From Cycloclasticus sp. symbiont of Poecilosclerida sp. N (GTDB taxonomy: Bacteria > Pseudomonadota > Gammaproteobacteria > Methylococcales > Cycloclasticaceae): 64,000 bases of DNA. This document shows, piece after piece, positions 44,331 to 55,369 of this stretch; the first letter of the stretch is position 1, and every line of letters starts with the position of its first letter. The notes beneath the pieces were generated by a model. That model saw nothing but the letters and a program-made list of their open reading frames with translations, made no database searches and had not been told where the DNA came from. The stretch is from the NCBI GenBank assembly GCA_002101205.1, contig LWTM01000072.1, positions 1 to 64,000 of the forward strand, read 5' to 3'. Both the position numbers and the translations under genes were made by a program.

Positions 44331-46496
44331 TCACAATGTATCCAGTTTTGCATACGCTAGCATCAACCATTTACTACCTTCTGATGCAAAATTAACTTGG
44401 ATACGCGCCTGCGCACCACGGCCCTCAATATTCAACACAACGCCTTTACCAAATTTTGCATGAGCCACCGCTTGCCCCATTCTAAAGCCGCCAGACGATT
44501 CACCCTTCAAACCCACGTCATAACTTTGACTAACAGGTCTAGAGACTGTCGTACCTAAACGAACTTCTTGCATTAACTCGCTTGGTATTTCACGAATAAA
44601 TCGCGACGGCATTGGATACGTTTCCTGCCCATGCAACCGGCGGGACTCTGCATACGTTAAGTACAATTGCTCCATTGCCCGCGTAATGCCGACGTAGGCT
44701 AAACGTCTCTCTTCTTCCAGCTTACTTACGTCATCCACTGAACGCTGGCCGGGGAATAAACCTTCTTCCATGCCCGTTAAAAACACTAACGGAAACTCCA
44801 GACCTTTTGCTGAATGCAAAGTCATAAGCTGCACACAGTCTTCGAATTTATCCCCTTGTGCGTCCCCTGCCTCTAAGGCTGCGTGCGCTAAAAAGGAATC
44901 CAATTCGCTAAGGTTTTCGTCTACTTCCGCCTCATAAGAAAATTGCCTCGCCGCATTAATCAATTCTTCTAAGTTTTCTACCCGCGCCTCACCCTTCTCA
45001 CCTTTCTCTTTTTTATGGTGCACAATAAGCCCTGAACGGCTAATCACCTGTTCGACTTGTTCATGTAAAGCCAATGAATTCAGGTCACTTGAAACTTGAC
45101 GAATAAGAGATAAAAAACCGGTGAGTGCGCTCAAAGCACGGCCGCTTAGCTCTGTTCTCTCGCACAATTTACTGGCGGCTTGCCATAAGCTAATACTTTG
45201 CGCACGCGCTTGTTCACGAATAATATCTAAGGTGCGCGTACCTAAACCACGTGTTGGAGTATTGACGATACGCTCGAACGCCGCATCATTTTCATGATGT
45301 GTCGCCAATTGCATATAGGCCAGCGCATTCTTTATTTCCATCCGCTCGAAAAATCTGTGGCCGCCATACACGCGATACGGAATGCCCGCCGCCATTAAAC
45401 ATTCTTCAAACAAACGAGACTGCGCGTTGGAACGATACAAAATCGCACTTTTTGCGCGGGCATGACCGCTTGTTATCCATTCTTTAATTCTATCCACCAC
45501 AAAACGCGCTTCGTCTTGGTCGTTGTAACCCGCATAAAGTGAAATTAACTCACCGTCTTCGCCATCGGTCCAAAGCTCTTTACCCATTCGACCATCGTTG
45601 TTAACAATCACCGCATTCGCAGCTTTTAAAATGGTACTGGTTGAACGATAATTTTGTTCAAGTCGGACAATTTTATGCGCGGCATAATCTTTTTGGAAAC
45701 GATAAATATTCTCAATTTTTGCACCGCGCCAGCCATAAATGGATTGATCATCATCACCCACAACATAGAGGTTTTCTGACTCTTGGGTTAGTAAGCGTAA
45801 CCACGCATATTGAATGGTATTGGTGTCTTGAAATTCGTCGACGAGAACGTGTTTAAAACGCTGCTGATAGTGTCCACGCACTTCATCGTTATCGCGCAGC
45901 AATTCATGCGCACGCAATAATAATTCTGCAAAATCAACCACACCAGAACGCTTGCACTGTGCTTCATATTCCGCATAAATTTCTAACATTTTTTGTTCGA
46001 AATGGTCACTCGATGGCGCAATATGCGCAGCGCGACGGCCTTGGTCTTTTTGCGCATTAATAAACCATTGAACTTGGCGCGGCGGCCAACGAGAATCGTC
46101 CACATCCATCGCTTTAAGCAAGCGCTTGATCATACGAAACTGGTCGTCTGAATCGAGCACTTGAAAAGCATCGGGCAAATCTAATTCTTGTGCATGCATT
46201 CTTAATAGGCGATGAGCAATGCCGTGAAAGGTGCCAATCCACATCCCGCCCACAGGTGTCTTTAACATCGTTTGCACGCGCTCGCGCATTTCACCTGCTG
46301 CTTTATTAGTAAACGTTACCGCTAAAACACCAAATGGCGACACACCTTCCACTTGTATTAGCCACGCGATCCGGTGCACCAACACTCGTGTCTTACCACT
46401 ACCCGCACCGGCTAAAATTAATGCCGCTTTTTCTGTGCCACTCACCGCGTCACGCTGCGCGTCATTTAAACCATCTAATATGTGTGTAATATCCAT
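44331..46496 (-). CDS. uvrD: DNA helicase II, UvrD
   Basis: A 721-residue SF1A helicase for nucleotide-excision and mismatch repair. Walker A is LAGAGSGKTR (29-38), the Q motif LNDAQRDAV precedes it, and motifs VTFTNKAAGEM, VDEFQDTN, VGDDDQSIYGWRGA, LEQNYRST and LMTLHSAKGLEFPLV are all present. The C-terminus ends in a Tudor-like GQAVAHAKFGKGVVLNIEG segment typical of UvrD. Length matches E. coli (720). It is convergent with bioA across a 219-base gap with no gene. Confidence 0.97.
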   Translation of the reverse strand: MDITHILDGLNDAQRDAVSGTEKAALILAGAGSGKTRVLVHRIAWLIQVEGVSPFGVLAVTFTNKAAGEMRERVQTMLKTPVGGMWIGTFHGIAHRLLRMHAQELDLPDAFQVLDSDDQFRMIKRLLKAMDVDDSRWPPRQVQWFINAQKDQGRRAAHIAPSSDHFEQKMLEIYAEYEAQCKRSGVVDFAELLLRAHELLRDNDEVRGHYQQRFKHVLVDEFQDTNTIQYAWLRLLTQESENLYVVGDDDQSIYGWRGAKIENIYRFQKDYAAHKIVRLEQNYRSTSTILKAANAVIVNNDGRMGKELWTDGEDGELISLYAGYNDQDEARFVVDRIKEWITSGHARAKSAILYRSNAQSRLFEECLMAAGIPYRVYGGHRFFERMEIKNALAYMQLATHHENDAAFERIVNTPTRGLGTRTLDIIREQARAQSISLWQAASKLCERTELSGRALSALTGFLSLIRQVSSDLNSLALHEQVEQVISRSGLIVHHKKEKGEKGEARVENLEELINAARQFSYEAEVDENLSELDSFLAHAALEAGDAQGDKFEDCVQLMTLHSAKGLEFPLVFLTGMEEGLFPGQRSVDDVSKLEEERRLAYVGITRAMEQLYLTYAESRRLHGQETYPMPSRFIREIPSELMQEVRLGTTVSRPVSQSYDVGLKGESSGGFRMGQAVAHAKFGKGVVLNIEGRGAQARIQVNFASEGSKWLMLAYAKLDTL

Positions 46497-46952
46497 CGAT
46501 ACAGTTTACCTACATTGAGTGCTGTTGACCTTGCTTGTTTGACAATCATTAGCCAGCGACTTAACCCTGGCATCAGTTCTTAAGTTCATAAATATAAGCG
46601 GTCCGCTAACTAAGGAAATTTTCACTGCCCTCCCCTTTGTTGTACAAAAACTTACCAAAGGGTTTCTTCAATTAATGGTGTTTTACGCGACCCATGAAAG
46701 GCTATTTTCGCTATTTCATCAATCTGGGCTAATTTTTTACGCATGAATTTTCCTAGGTATGCGAAAGATAGTGTTCGTAGTATCACTCAAATTAACAGCA
46801 GCCATCCTTTGAAAAAAGACCTAATAAATCGCTATATGCACATCAATATATTGTTCGTAACTCAAGCTGGACCTCCTTACGGAGGAGACAAAAGGAGTTC
46901 CACCTTAAAACGAAGAGTAAAACAGCGCACTTTGATTATTTAACTAGCAACA
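46497..46952. other. 456-base gap, no gene recognised
   Basis: Lies between the uvrD start and the thiC stop. A minus-strand stretch near 46620-46745 reads MRKKLAQIDEIAKIAFHGSR and then stops; it may be a gene scrap. A small hairpin CTCC-TTAC-GGAG lies near 46876. The region near uvrD must hold its promoter. Confidence 0.5.
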
Positions 46953-48860
<1,908 letters not shown>

Positions 48861-48949
48861 TCATATTACCCTGATTCCCATGTAGAACAACTAAAAATGA
48901 ATGAAGCCTTGGCGGTATAATGGATTGCAACTAACCCATCCCATCACCC

Positions 48950-49465
48950 AACAGGTGCAGCCAAGACAGTCGAATATATTACCGTACAAACTTAAAACAA
49001 CCAACCAGCAATTGACATCAAGAGCAGGATTGTTAGTTGTTGGGCAGATAATGAAACAATTAGAATGATCAAAAAAGTATTGGCCACCACTTTGAGGCGC
49101 CCAAAAGCAATCAAGGTATACGTGCCTATTCATACCTAGAAACCCTTATTTTAATGCAACATGAAGGTTCTTTTCATTTAGATGAAGTAAAGCATTTTCA
49201 TGATGACCCAACGCTAGTACAGACGCTTGGCACACAACAGATGCCCAAAGCCTGTGCACTTAGCAACCGGTTAAGGCGTATGGGTAATAACGGACAAGGC
49301 TTAGCACCCTTATCTAATGTGAATAAAGGCGCATTGAAAGCAGCATTACATCACTGTAAAGAAATCACGCTTGATATTGATGCCACACAAATCATCAGCC
49401 ATAAGGCGGACGCTCAATATGCTCTTGCAGCCAAACTCGTTAAAACAGGCAGGCAGTTTTTTTAA
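48950..49465 (+). pseudogene. IS1380-family transposase remnant, N-terminal part
   Basis: One frame reads KLKTTNQQLTSRAGLLVVGQ and LRRPKAIKVYVPIHT, broken by a TGA at 49066. After a frame change at about 49140 it continues MQHEGSFHLDEVKHFHDD, ALSNRLRRMG and EITLDIDATQIISHKADAQY. These match the N-terminal half of IS1380 transposases, with a catalytic-Asp region DIDAT. It ends abruptly near 49420, and the rest of the transposase is missing. The element is inactive. Confidence 0.85.
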
Positions 49466-49773
49466 AATAAAAGAAAGACACCACGTTTTACTTGACGCAG
49501 TATTAACTAGAATAAGAATGATTGAACCTCTTGTTATCTAGTTATTAACTTCACTCTAGGGTAAATTGACAAGATAGATCCGTCTAAAAATGATATTTTT
49601 AGGCAAAGAAGTCAAAAAAACCAAATGTTATGTCATTGCGAGAAAATAGGGCTCGAAAATTTAATTACCGCCGCTAAATTAACAAAAAAACGGACATTTA
49701 ATGGCTGGAAATCAAAGTTGAGACTCTATGTGTGAATTTAGGCCTAATGCTTAATTTGTCATGACCACTTGTT
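49466..49773. other. 308-base AT-rich gap
   Basis: No gene on either strand. It contains a perfect inverted repeat CTAAAAAT-GAT-ATTTTTAG at about 49585-49603, without a T-run that would make it a clear terminator. It lies between the IS1380 scrap and the stop of the SDR gene. Confidence 0.5.
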
Positions 49774-50619
49774 TTAATCTAAAAATAAATCTGCCTGCAG
49801 AGACTTCGTCGAATCAATCGCATATTGGTCAAAATTAGTCACGCCTTGTTTGCGTAATATTTCCTCATCGCCAAAGAAGTTTCCTGTACACGTTGTGCTG
49901 CCTTGTTTGAAAATTTCACACGCCGCATCCGCAACAATTTCTGGTGTACGGCAATTCCCCACATTAACCATATCACCCAGCATCGCCAGCGCCGCCGTTC
50001 CAATCACAGTTCGAGGCCATAGCGCGTTAACGGCAATACCTTGCGACTTAAATTCTGCTGACATACCCAATACACACATACTCATGCCATATTTTGCGAT
50101 GGTGTACGCTAAATGGTTTTTAAACCATTTAGCCTTCAGGCTTAACGGCGGTGACAGCATTAAAATATGCGGGTTATCCGATTTTAACAAATAAGGTAAC
50201 GCCGCCTGTGAACAAGCATATGTACCGCGCGTATTAACATCCATCATTAAGTCAAACCGTTTCATCGGTGTATCTGCCGTACCCGTTAAACTGATAGCAC
50301 TGGCGTTATTTACTAACACGTCAATGCCACCGAAATGTTCTGCTGTTTGTGCCATTGCTGATGTAACACTCTCGCCATCTCTAATATCTAATTTAATAGC
50401 TAAAGCCTTACCACCAGCTTCTTTAACCGATTTTGCAACAGTATGTATTGTGCCAAGAAGCTTCGGGTGTGGCGTATCCGATTTTGCTGCAATAACAACA
50501 TTTGCACCCTCTTTTGCAACGCGCAACGCAATAGCCTCACCAATCCCACGGCTGGAACCTGTAATAAAAACTGTTTTACCTTTTAATTTAGACACCTTAC
50601 CCTCTTCATGATTCGCCAA
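49774..50619 (-). CDS. Short-chain dehydrogenase/reductase (HSDL2-like)
   Basis: A 281-residue SDR. The nucleotide motif is TGSSRGIGEA (about 19-28), followed by DVLVNNASA, and the active-site Tyr/Lys is in YTIAKYGMS. The segment AAKSDTPHPKLLGTIHTVA after the second strand is typical of HSDL2/SDR proteins linked to fatty-acid metabolism. It overlaps the enoyl-CoA hydratase gene upstream by 14 bases, so they form an operon and may act on the same acyl intermediates. Substrate unknown. Confidence 0.85.
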   Translation of the reverse strand: MANHEEGKVSKLKGKTVFITGSSRGIGEAIALRVAKEGANVVIAAKSDTPHPKLLGTIHTVAKSVKEAGGKALAIKLDIRDGESVTSAMAQTAEHFGGIDVLVNNASAISLTGTADTPMKRFDLMMDVNTRGTYACSQAALPYLLKSDNPHILMLSPPLSLKAKWFKNHLAYTIAKYGMSMCVLGMSAEFKSQGIAVNALWPRTVIGTAALAMLGDMVNVGNCRTPEIVADAACEIFKQGSTTCTGNFFGDEEILRKQGVTNFDQYAIDSTKSLQADLFLD

Positions 50620-51403
50620 ATTTAGCTTTTCTTTTTTCGCTGAACGCCGTCACGCCTTCTGCGAAATCTTTCTCTAACATACTTTGTCGGAAGTTTATGG
50701 CTTCTTGGTCTAATTGCTCGTTCAGGCTTACATCAAACGTTTGGTTAAGTAATTCCTTCGAGCGCCTCAGCGCATATTTTGGGCCGCAACAAAGTTGAGT
50801 GGCGAGCTTTTCAGTCTCAGAATCTACCTCGACACTTGACACGACCCGATTCAACATCCCCCACGATTGCGCTTGTTGCGCGGAAAACCTATCGCCGGTA
50901 AGAATCAGTTCTGCTGCTTTTTTCTGCCCGACTGCTCGTGGTAAGAAATATGTCATGCCACCATCTGGGCTTGCGCCAATATGACAATACGCTGCAGTAA
51001 ACACACTATCCTCAGCAGCGATCGCAAGGTCACAGGCCAACATAAGACTTAAGCCAAAACCTGCGACAGCACCTTTAATGCAAGCGATTACTGGCTTATC
51101 CATTGATACAATGTTACGAATAGTGCTGTGCACATTATCAAATATATCTTTTGGGTACGCCGACTCCCCTTCTTGCGCATATGCATCGGCTAACTTTTTA
51201 AAGTAGCTAATATCGCCACCTGCCATAAAATGATCACCAACGCCCATCACAACAACACATTTAATCGTTTTATCATTTTTCAATGATAGCGCTGCTGCTT
51301 TTAAGCCTAGCGTCATATCGTAATCCAAAGCATTCATCACATGAGGCCGATTTAAAATTAAATAACCTATCGGTCCTTTCGTTTTAATTTGAACAGAAGA
51401 CAT
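50606..51403 (-). CDS. Enoyl-CoA hydratase/isomerase family protein
   Basis: A 265-residue crotonase-fold protein. The oxyanion-hole segments are HFMAGGDISYFKK (about 72-84) and IACIKGAVAGFGLSLML (about 107-123). The catalytic region shows the residues HIGASPDGGMTYFLPRAVG, where usual hydratases have Glu at the P-D-G position; the Asp here may support a hydratase, isomerase or other activity. It is the first gene of a two-gene operon with the SDR. It is divergent from the acyl-CoA ligase gene by 242 bases. Confidence 0.88.
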   Translation of the reverse strand: MSSVQIKTKGPIGYLILNRPHVMNALDYDMTLGLKAAALSLKNDKTIKCVVVMGVGDHFMAGGDISYFKKLADAYAQEGESAYPKDIFDNVHSTIRNIVSMDKPVIACIKGAVAGFGLSLMLACDLAIAAEDSVFTAAYCHIGASPDGGMTYFLPRAVGQKKAAELILTGDRFSAQQAQSWGMLNRVVSSVEVDSETEKLATQLCCGPKYALRRSKELLNQTFDVSLNEQLDQEAINFRQSMLEKDFAEGVTAFSEKRKAKFGES

Positions 51404-51645
51404 ACCTTTTCCTTCGCTGCACTATTAACTTATACCAACGGCATAAGTTTTATTCAGCCTTAATACTGAACATATTTGTTGTTTTTGCAACCAAAATCGC
51501 ACAACGTTTCGCACGTATACAGTGAATTATATAAAACACCTATGCACTAACACTGATTAATTAGGTCTATTAACTGAGGTTTTTTGTTGTAAGATTGCTC
51601 AGCAATAACTTACTTTTTAACATCTGACCGACAAGGAAAAGCAAC

Positions 51646-53307
51646 ATGGATAGACCTTGGTTAAGTAGTTACCCAGACGGTGTTAGCGCCGATATCGACA
51701 TTAACAAATATTCGTCTGTTGTTGAAATTTTAGAAAAGAGCGTTATAGAGTTTTCAGATAAGCCTGCTTTGAGCAATTTCGGTAAGACCCTCAGTTATTC
51801 AGAACTCTCACGCGCCACTACTTCTGTAGCAGCCTATCTGCAAAACACACTGTGTCTTAAAAAAGGCGACTGCGTTGCGATTATGATGCCCAACTTATTG
51901 CAAAACCCCATCTCTATTTTTGCCGTGCTCAAAGCAGGTTTAACCGTTGTTAACACCAATCCTTTATACACTCCACGCGAACTTCGTCATCAATTAAAAG
52001 ACTCTGGTGCTAAAGCTATTATTGTGGTCGAAAATTTTGCCCATACTGTCCAAGAGGTGCTTGATGATACAGAGGTAGAGCACGTCATCGTAACCAAAAT
52101 GGGCGACATGCTCGATTTCCCAAAATCAATCGTCATTAACCTAGTTGTTAAATACCTTAAAAAAATGGTGCCTGATTTTTCTCTGCCTAAGTCGATTCCA
52201 TTCAAAACCGTTTTATCTGAAGGCTCGCAATTGAGTTTAACGCCCACTCATCTCACGCATGATGATATAGCCTTTCTACAATATACTGACGGAACAACAG
52301 GTGCGGCCAAAGGCGCCATGCTGACGCATAAAAACATGGTTGCCAATATGCTGCAGGCCTCCGAATGGATTAAAAATGATGTTATTCCAGGCCAAGAAAT
52401 TATTATTACCGCCTTACCGCTTTACCATATTTTTTCGTTAACCGCTAACTGCCTCGTCTTTATGGAGGCTGGTGCAAGAAACATTCTTATTACCAATCCC
52501 AGAGATTTCAAAGGCTTTGTAAAAGAACTCAGCGGCGTCCCCTTTACTGCCATAACGGGTGTTAACACTCTATTCAATGCGCTCATCAATACCGAGGGTT
52601 TTAAAGAGATTGATTTTTCCAGTCTTAAAATAACCATTGGCGGCGGTATGTCAGTGCAGCGTGTTGTTGCGGCTAAATGGAAACAAATTACGGGCTGCAC
52701 TCTTGTTGAGGCGTTCGGGCTAACTGAAACGTCGCCCGCTGTTTGCATCAATCCATTAAACATTAAGGAATACAACGGCAGTATTGGCCTGCCGGTTTCC
52801 TCTACGTATTGCAAACTCATTGATGATCAAGGTGGCCTCGTTGCTGATGGCGAAGCTGGAGAGTTATGCATTCAGGGCCCACAAGTAATGCAAGGTTATT
52901 GGAACTTACCTGATGAGTCAGCCAATGTTTTTACTAAAGACGGCTGGTTAAAAACAGGTGATATTGCAAAAATGGACGATAACGGCTTTTTCTATATCGT
53001 AGACAGGATTAAAGACATGATTTTAGTGTCTGGCTTTAACGTTTACCCTAACGAAGTTGAAAATGTCATCGTTGAACACGAAGGTGTTTTAGAGTGTGGT
53101 GTGATTGGCGTTCCTGATGGAAATCACGGCGAATCAGTTAAAGCCTTCGTCGTACGAAAAGACGATTTTCTCACCGAAGAAGCACTATTAGATTTCTGCA
53201 AAGAAAGCCTAACCGCTTACAAAAAACCCAAAGAAATTGTCTTTATTAAAGAACTACCAAAAAGCAATGTTGGCAAGGTTCTTAGGCGTGCACTTAGGTT
53301 TATGTAG
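51646..53307 (+). CDS. Long-chain acyl-CoA synthetase (FadD-like)
   Basis: A 553-residue AMP-forming ligase that activates fatty acids to acyl-CoA. It has MDRPWLSSYPDGV as in FadD, a linker, the AMP-binding motif LQYTDGTTGAAKGAMLTH, the VEAFGLTETSP motif and the C-terminal DMILVSGFNVYPNEVE with the catalytic Lys late in LPKSNVGKVLRR. The P-loop has Asp where FadD usually has Gly or Ser. Length matches E. coli FadD at 561. It stands alone, divergent from the enoyl-CoA hydratase gene. The dispersed 74-bp repeat and an IS5 scrap follow its stop. Confidence 0.92.
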   Translation: MDRPWLSSYPDGVSADIDINKYSSVVEILEKSVIEFSDKPALSNFGKTLSYSELSRATTSVAAYLQNTLCLKKGDCVAIMMPNLLQNPISIFAVLKAGLTVVNTNPLYTPRELRHQLKDSGAKAIIVVENFAHTVQEVLDDTEVEHVIVTKMGDMLDFPKSIVINLVVKYLKKMVPDFSLPKSIPFKTVLSEGSQLSLTPTHLTHDDIAFLQYTDGTTGAAKGAMLTHKNMVANMLQASEWIKNDVIPGQEIIITALPLYHIFSLTANCLVFMEAGARNILITNPRDFKGFVKELSGVPFTAITGVNTLFNALINTEGFKEIDFSSLKITIGGGMSVQRVVAAKWKQITGCTLVEAFGLTETSPAVCINPLNIKEYNGSIGLPVSSTYCKLIDDQGGLVADGEAGELCIQGPQVMQGYWNLPDESANVFTKDGWLKTGDIAKMDDNGFFYIVDRIKDMILVSGFNVYPNEVENVIVEHEGVLECGVIGVPDGNHGESVKAFVVRKDDFLTEEALLDFCKESLTAYKKPKEIVFIKELPKSNVGKVLRRALRFM

Positions 53308-53319
53308 CTAACGGCCTCT

Positions 53320-53399
53320 TAAGACCTCAGCACGTGTACTTACACCGCCGGCGCAGGCAGCACCCGCTACGCTTGTACTTACACCGCCGGCGCAGGCAG
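53320..53399 (+). repeat. 74-bp dispersed GC-rich repeat, copy 2
   Basis: TAAGACCTCAGCACGTGTAC then two exact 25-base copies of GTACTTACACCGCCGGCGCA(GGCAG) at 53336-53360 and 53375-53399 (period 39). It matches the reverse complement of 16661-16734 at 70 of 74 positions. It starts 13 bases after the acyl-CoA ligase stop, in the gene's orientation. Confidence 0.93.
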
Positions 53400-53401
53400 A
53401 C

Positions 53402-53605
53402 AAAGAGCGTCACGCTCGTATTGCAGTCACTCGTGCCGAAGGAGGGCCTCCTTTTACAACAGACAAGCGACACTATGGGCTGACACGAACTCGATTCATG
53501 GGGCTAGATAAAAATGCCACCGTCTATGGCCTCGCTGCTATGGCGTTAAACATTCGTAAAGGCGCAAATTTTCTGACGCGGTATGGTTTGCCTTGCCTGA
53601 ACTAA
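53402..53605 (+). pseudogene. IS5-family transposase remnant, C-terminal
   Basis: A 67-codon open stretch ends RHYGLTRTRFMGLDKNATVY, GLAAMALNIRKGANFLTRYG and LPCLN before TAA. This is the C-terminal tail of an IS5-family transposase. GTTGCATAAAA just downstream may be the element's right end and echoes the ends seen at 6977 and 8535. The front of the gene is missing and abuts the dispersed repeat. Confidence 0.75.
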
Positions 53606-53797
53606 GTTATATAGGATAGATTCGCTGTGTTGCATAAAAAACCCAAGAAACGATCAAAATCAGCTTAAATTAAGGACATAACCACATATTTATGCAAAAA
53701 ATATAGAACATAAAACAAAAACACATGTTTAACAATAAAATTGAGATGCTATGCTGAGGTCTGTCTTACATAAAGAAAATGCCTTGTATCTTTTAAA

Positions 53798-53813
53798 TTA
53801 ACGTTAGCGTAAA
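53798..53813. promoter_or_regulatory. LiuR-like palindromic operator upstream of the MerR operon
   Basis: TTAACGTTAGCGTAAA is an imperfect palindrome that agrees with the LiuR-type consensus as I remember it (TTTACGTTAACGTAAA) at 14 of 16 positions. It lies 31 bases before the ATG of the MerR gene. MerR-family LiuR proteins regulate branched-chain amino acid and fatty-acid degradation genes in gammaproteobacteria. The assignment is from memory and unverified. Confidence 0.5.
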
Positions 53814-53843
53814 GTAAGGGCATATTAAGTAACAAGGCTTGAC

Positions 53844-54245
53844 ATGAAAGATACTTTATATACAGCAACTGAATTAGCAGACACTCTTGGCGTCTCGTCC
53901 CGCACACTCAGGTTTTACGAAACAAAACTCCTTATTAACCCTAATCGCGTAGGTAATAGGCGTATTTACAATTACCAAGACCACGCACGAATGCAACTTA
54001 TCTTAAGAGGTAAGCGTATAGGTTTCTCATTGGACGATATACGGGAGTTTTTAAACCTCTATGACAGCAACACCGATAAAACCGCTCAGATACAATTACT
54101 CGTCAATAAAATCTCACGCCGAATTGACCAACTAACTGAGCGGCACAAAGATATCGAAACAACCTTGTGCGAATTAAAGGAAATTCAATCAATGGCTCTA
54201 GAAACACTTAAAAATAAACCCAAAATTAGATGGAGCGCACCATGA
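53844..54245 (+). CDS. MerR-family regulator of the acyl-CoA degradation operon (LiuR-like)
   Basis: A 133-residue regulator. The N-terminal winged-helix shows YTATELADTLGVSSRTLRFYE and then NRRIYNYQDHARMQLIL, the MerR DNA-binding pattern. The C-terminal half is a coiled coil (INKISRRIDQLTERHKDIET-like) with no cysteine cluster, so it is not a metal sensor of the MerR/CueR type. Its stop overlaps the start of the thiolase gene (ATGA), so regulator and enzymes share one transcript. A palindrome upstream resembles LiuR boxes. It probably controls this operon in response to an acyl-CoA (inference). Confidence 0.88.
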   Translation: MKDTLYTATELADTLGVSSRTLRFYETKLLINPNRVGNRRIYNYQDHARMQLILRGKRIGFSLDDIREFLNLYDSNTDKTAQIQLLVNKISRRIDQLTERHKDIETTLCELKEIQSMALETLKNKPKIRWSAP

Positions 54246-55369
54246 AAAACGTCGTCATTGCAGCTTATGTACGGTCCCCACAAACTTTCGCGCACAAAGG
54301 TGCCTTAGCTTCGGTTAGGCCAGATGCCCTTGCAGCGCAAGTCATCGCAGGGTTGCTCGATAAAACGGGCATTGATCCGAGCACGATTGAAGACGTCATT
54401 ATGGGCTGTGCCTTCCCAGAAGGTGAGCAGGGCCTTAATATTGCAAGACTGTCCGCTCTTATGGCTGGTATGCCACAATCTGTTGCGGGCGTTACCGTTA
54501 ATCGCTTTTGTGGTTCGTCTATGCAAGCCATTCATATGGCCGCAGGTGCTATTCAAATGAACGCAGGTGATGTGTTTATTTGCGGTGGTGTTGAGTCGAT
54601 GAGCCGTGTCCCGATGGGTGGCTATAACCCCATGCCGAACCCAGCTTTACCAACAGCCTATATGAGCATGGGAGAAACCGCAGAGAACGTTGCAAAACAG
54701 TACAACTTAAGCCGAGAGCAACAAGACAAATTCGCCCTTCTTAGCCAGAAGAAAGCCGCAACGGCTCAAGAGAACGGATACTTTAATGACGAAATTATCG
54801 CTATTTCCACAAAACAAGGCACGGTCACAAGTGATGGCTGTATACGACCTAATACCAGCATAGATGACTTGGCCAATTTAAAACCAGCTTTCTTAGCTAA
54901 TGGAGGCACTGTCACCGCAGCAAGCACATCGCCTCTTACCGACGGCGCTTGTGCTACATTAGTTTGCAGCGAAAATTATGCAAAGCAGCATGGCTTAACC
55001 CCGCTTGCGCGTATTAAAAGCATTGCCGTTGCAGGTTGTGCCCCAGAGCTTATGGGGCTTGGGCCTATTGCCGCAACTGAAAAGGCTTTACAACGTGCCT
55101 CTTTGAACATTGAAGACATCAATATTATTGAAATTAACGAAGCCTTTGCCAGCCAATCTATCGCCTGTATTGAGGCGCTGAAAATAAACTCTAATCGCGT
55201 CAATATAGACGGCGGCGCAATCGCATTAGGACACCCGTTAGGTGCAACTGGCGCACGTATTACCGGCAAAGCCGCCGCATTACTGGCACGTGAGAAAAAA
55301 CAGTATGCGTTAGCTACTCAGTGCATTGGCGGCGGGCAAGGTATTACAACCATATTGGAGTCCATCTAA
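54242..55369 (+). CDS. Acetyl-CoA acyltransferase (beta-oxidation thiolase)
   Basis: A 375-residue thiolase. I chose the ATG at 54242, which overlaps the MerR stop by four bases and follows GGAG; an ATG four codons earlier is possible. Active-site motifs are VNRFCGSSMQ, ALGHPLGATGAR and QCIGGGQG. It has SSTRSP-like AAYVRSPQTFAHKG at the start and resembles FadI/FadA-type 3-ketoacyl-CoA thiolases more than the biosynthetic thiolase at 5765. It should catalyse the last step of beta-oxidation, with the HADH fusion and acyl-CoA dehydrogenase encoded after it. Its stop overlaps the next start (TAATG). Confidence 0.92.
   Translation: MKNVVIAAYVRSPQTFAHKGALASVRPDALAAQVIAGLLDKTGIDPSTIEDVIMGCAFPEGEQGLNIARLSALMAGMPQSVAGVTVNRFCGSSMQAIHMAAGAIQMNAGDVFICGGVESMSRVPMGGYNPMPNPALPTAYMSMGETAENVAKQYNLSREQQDKFALLSQKKAATAQENGYFNDEIIAISTKQGTVTSDGCIRPNTSIDDLANLKPAFLANGGTVTAASTSPLTDGACATLVCSENYAKQHGLTPLARIKSIAVAGCAPELMGLGPIAATEKALQRASLNIEDINIIEINEAFASQSIACIEALKINSNRVNIDGGAIALGHPLGATGARITGKAAALLAREKKQYALATQCIGGGQGITTILESI

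Noticed and set aside
49154-49465. Intact 103-residue gene
   Set aside because: Its sequence is the middle of an IS1380 transposase whose beginning is in another frame upstream; it is a fragment.
53444-53462. Palindrome AAGGAGG-GCCTCCTT as a terminator
   Set aside because: It lies inside the IS5 transposase tail and lacks a T-run.
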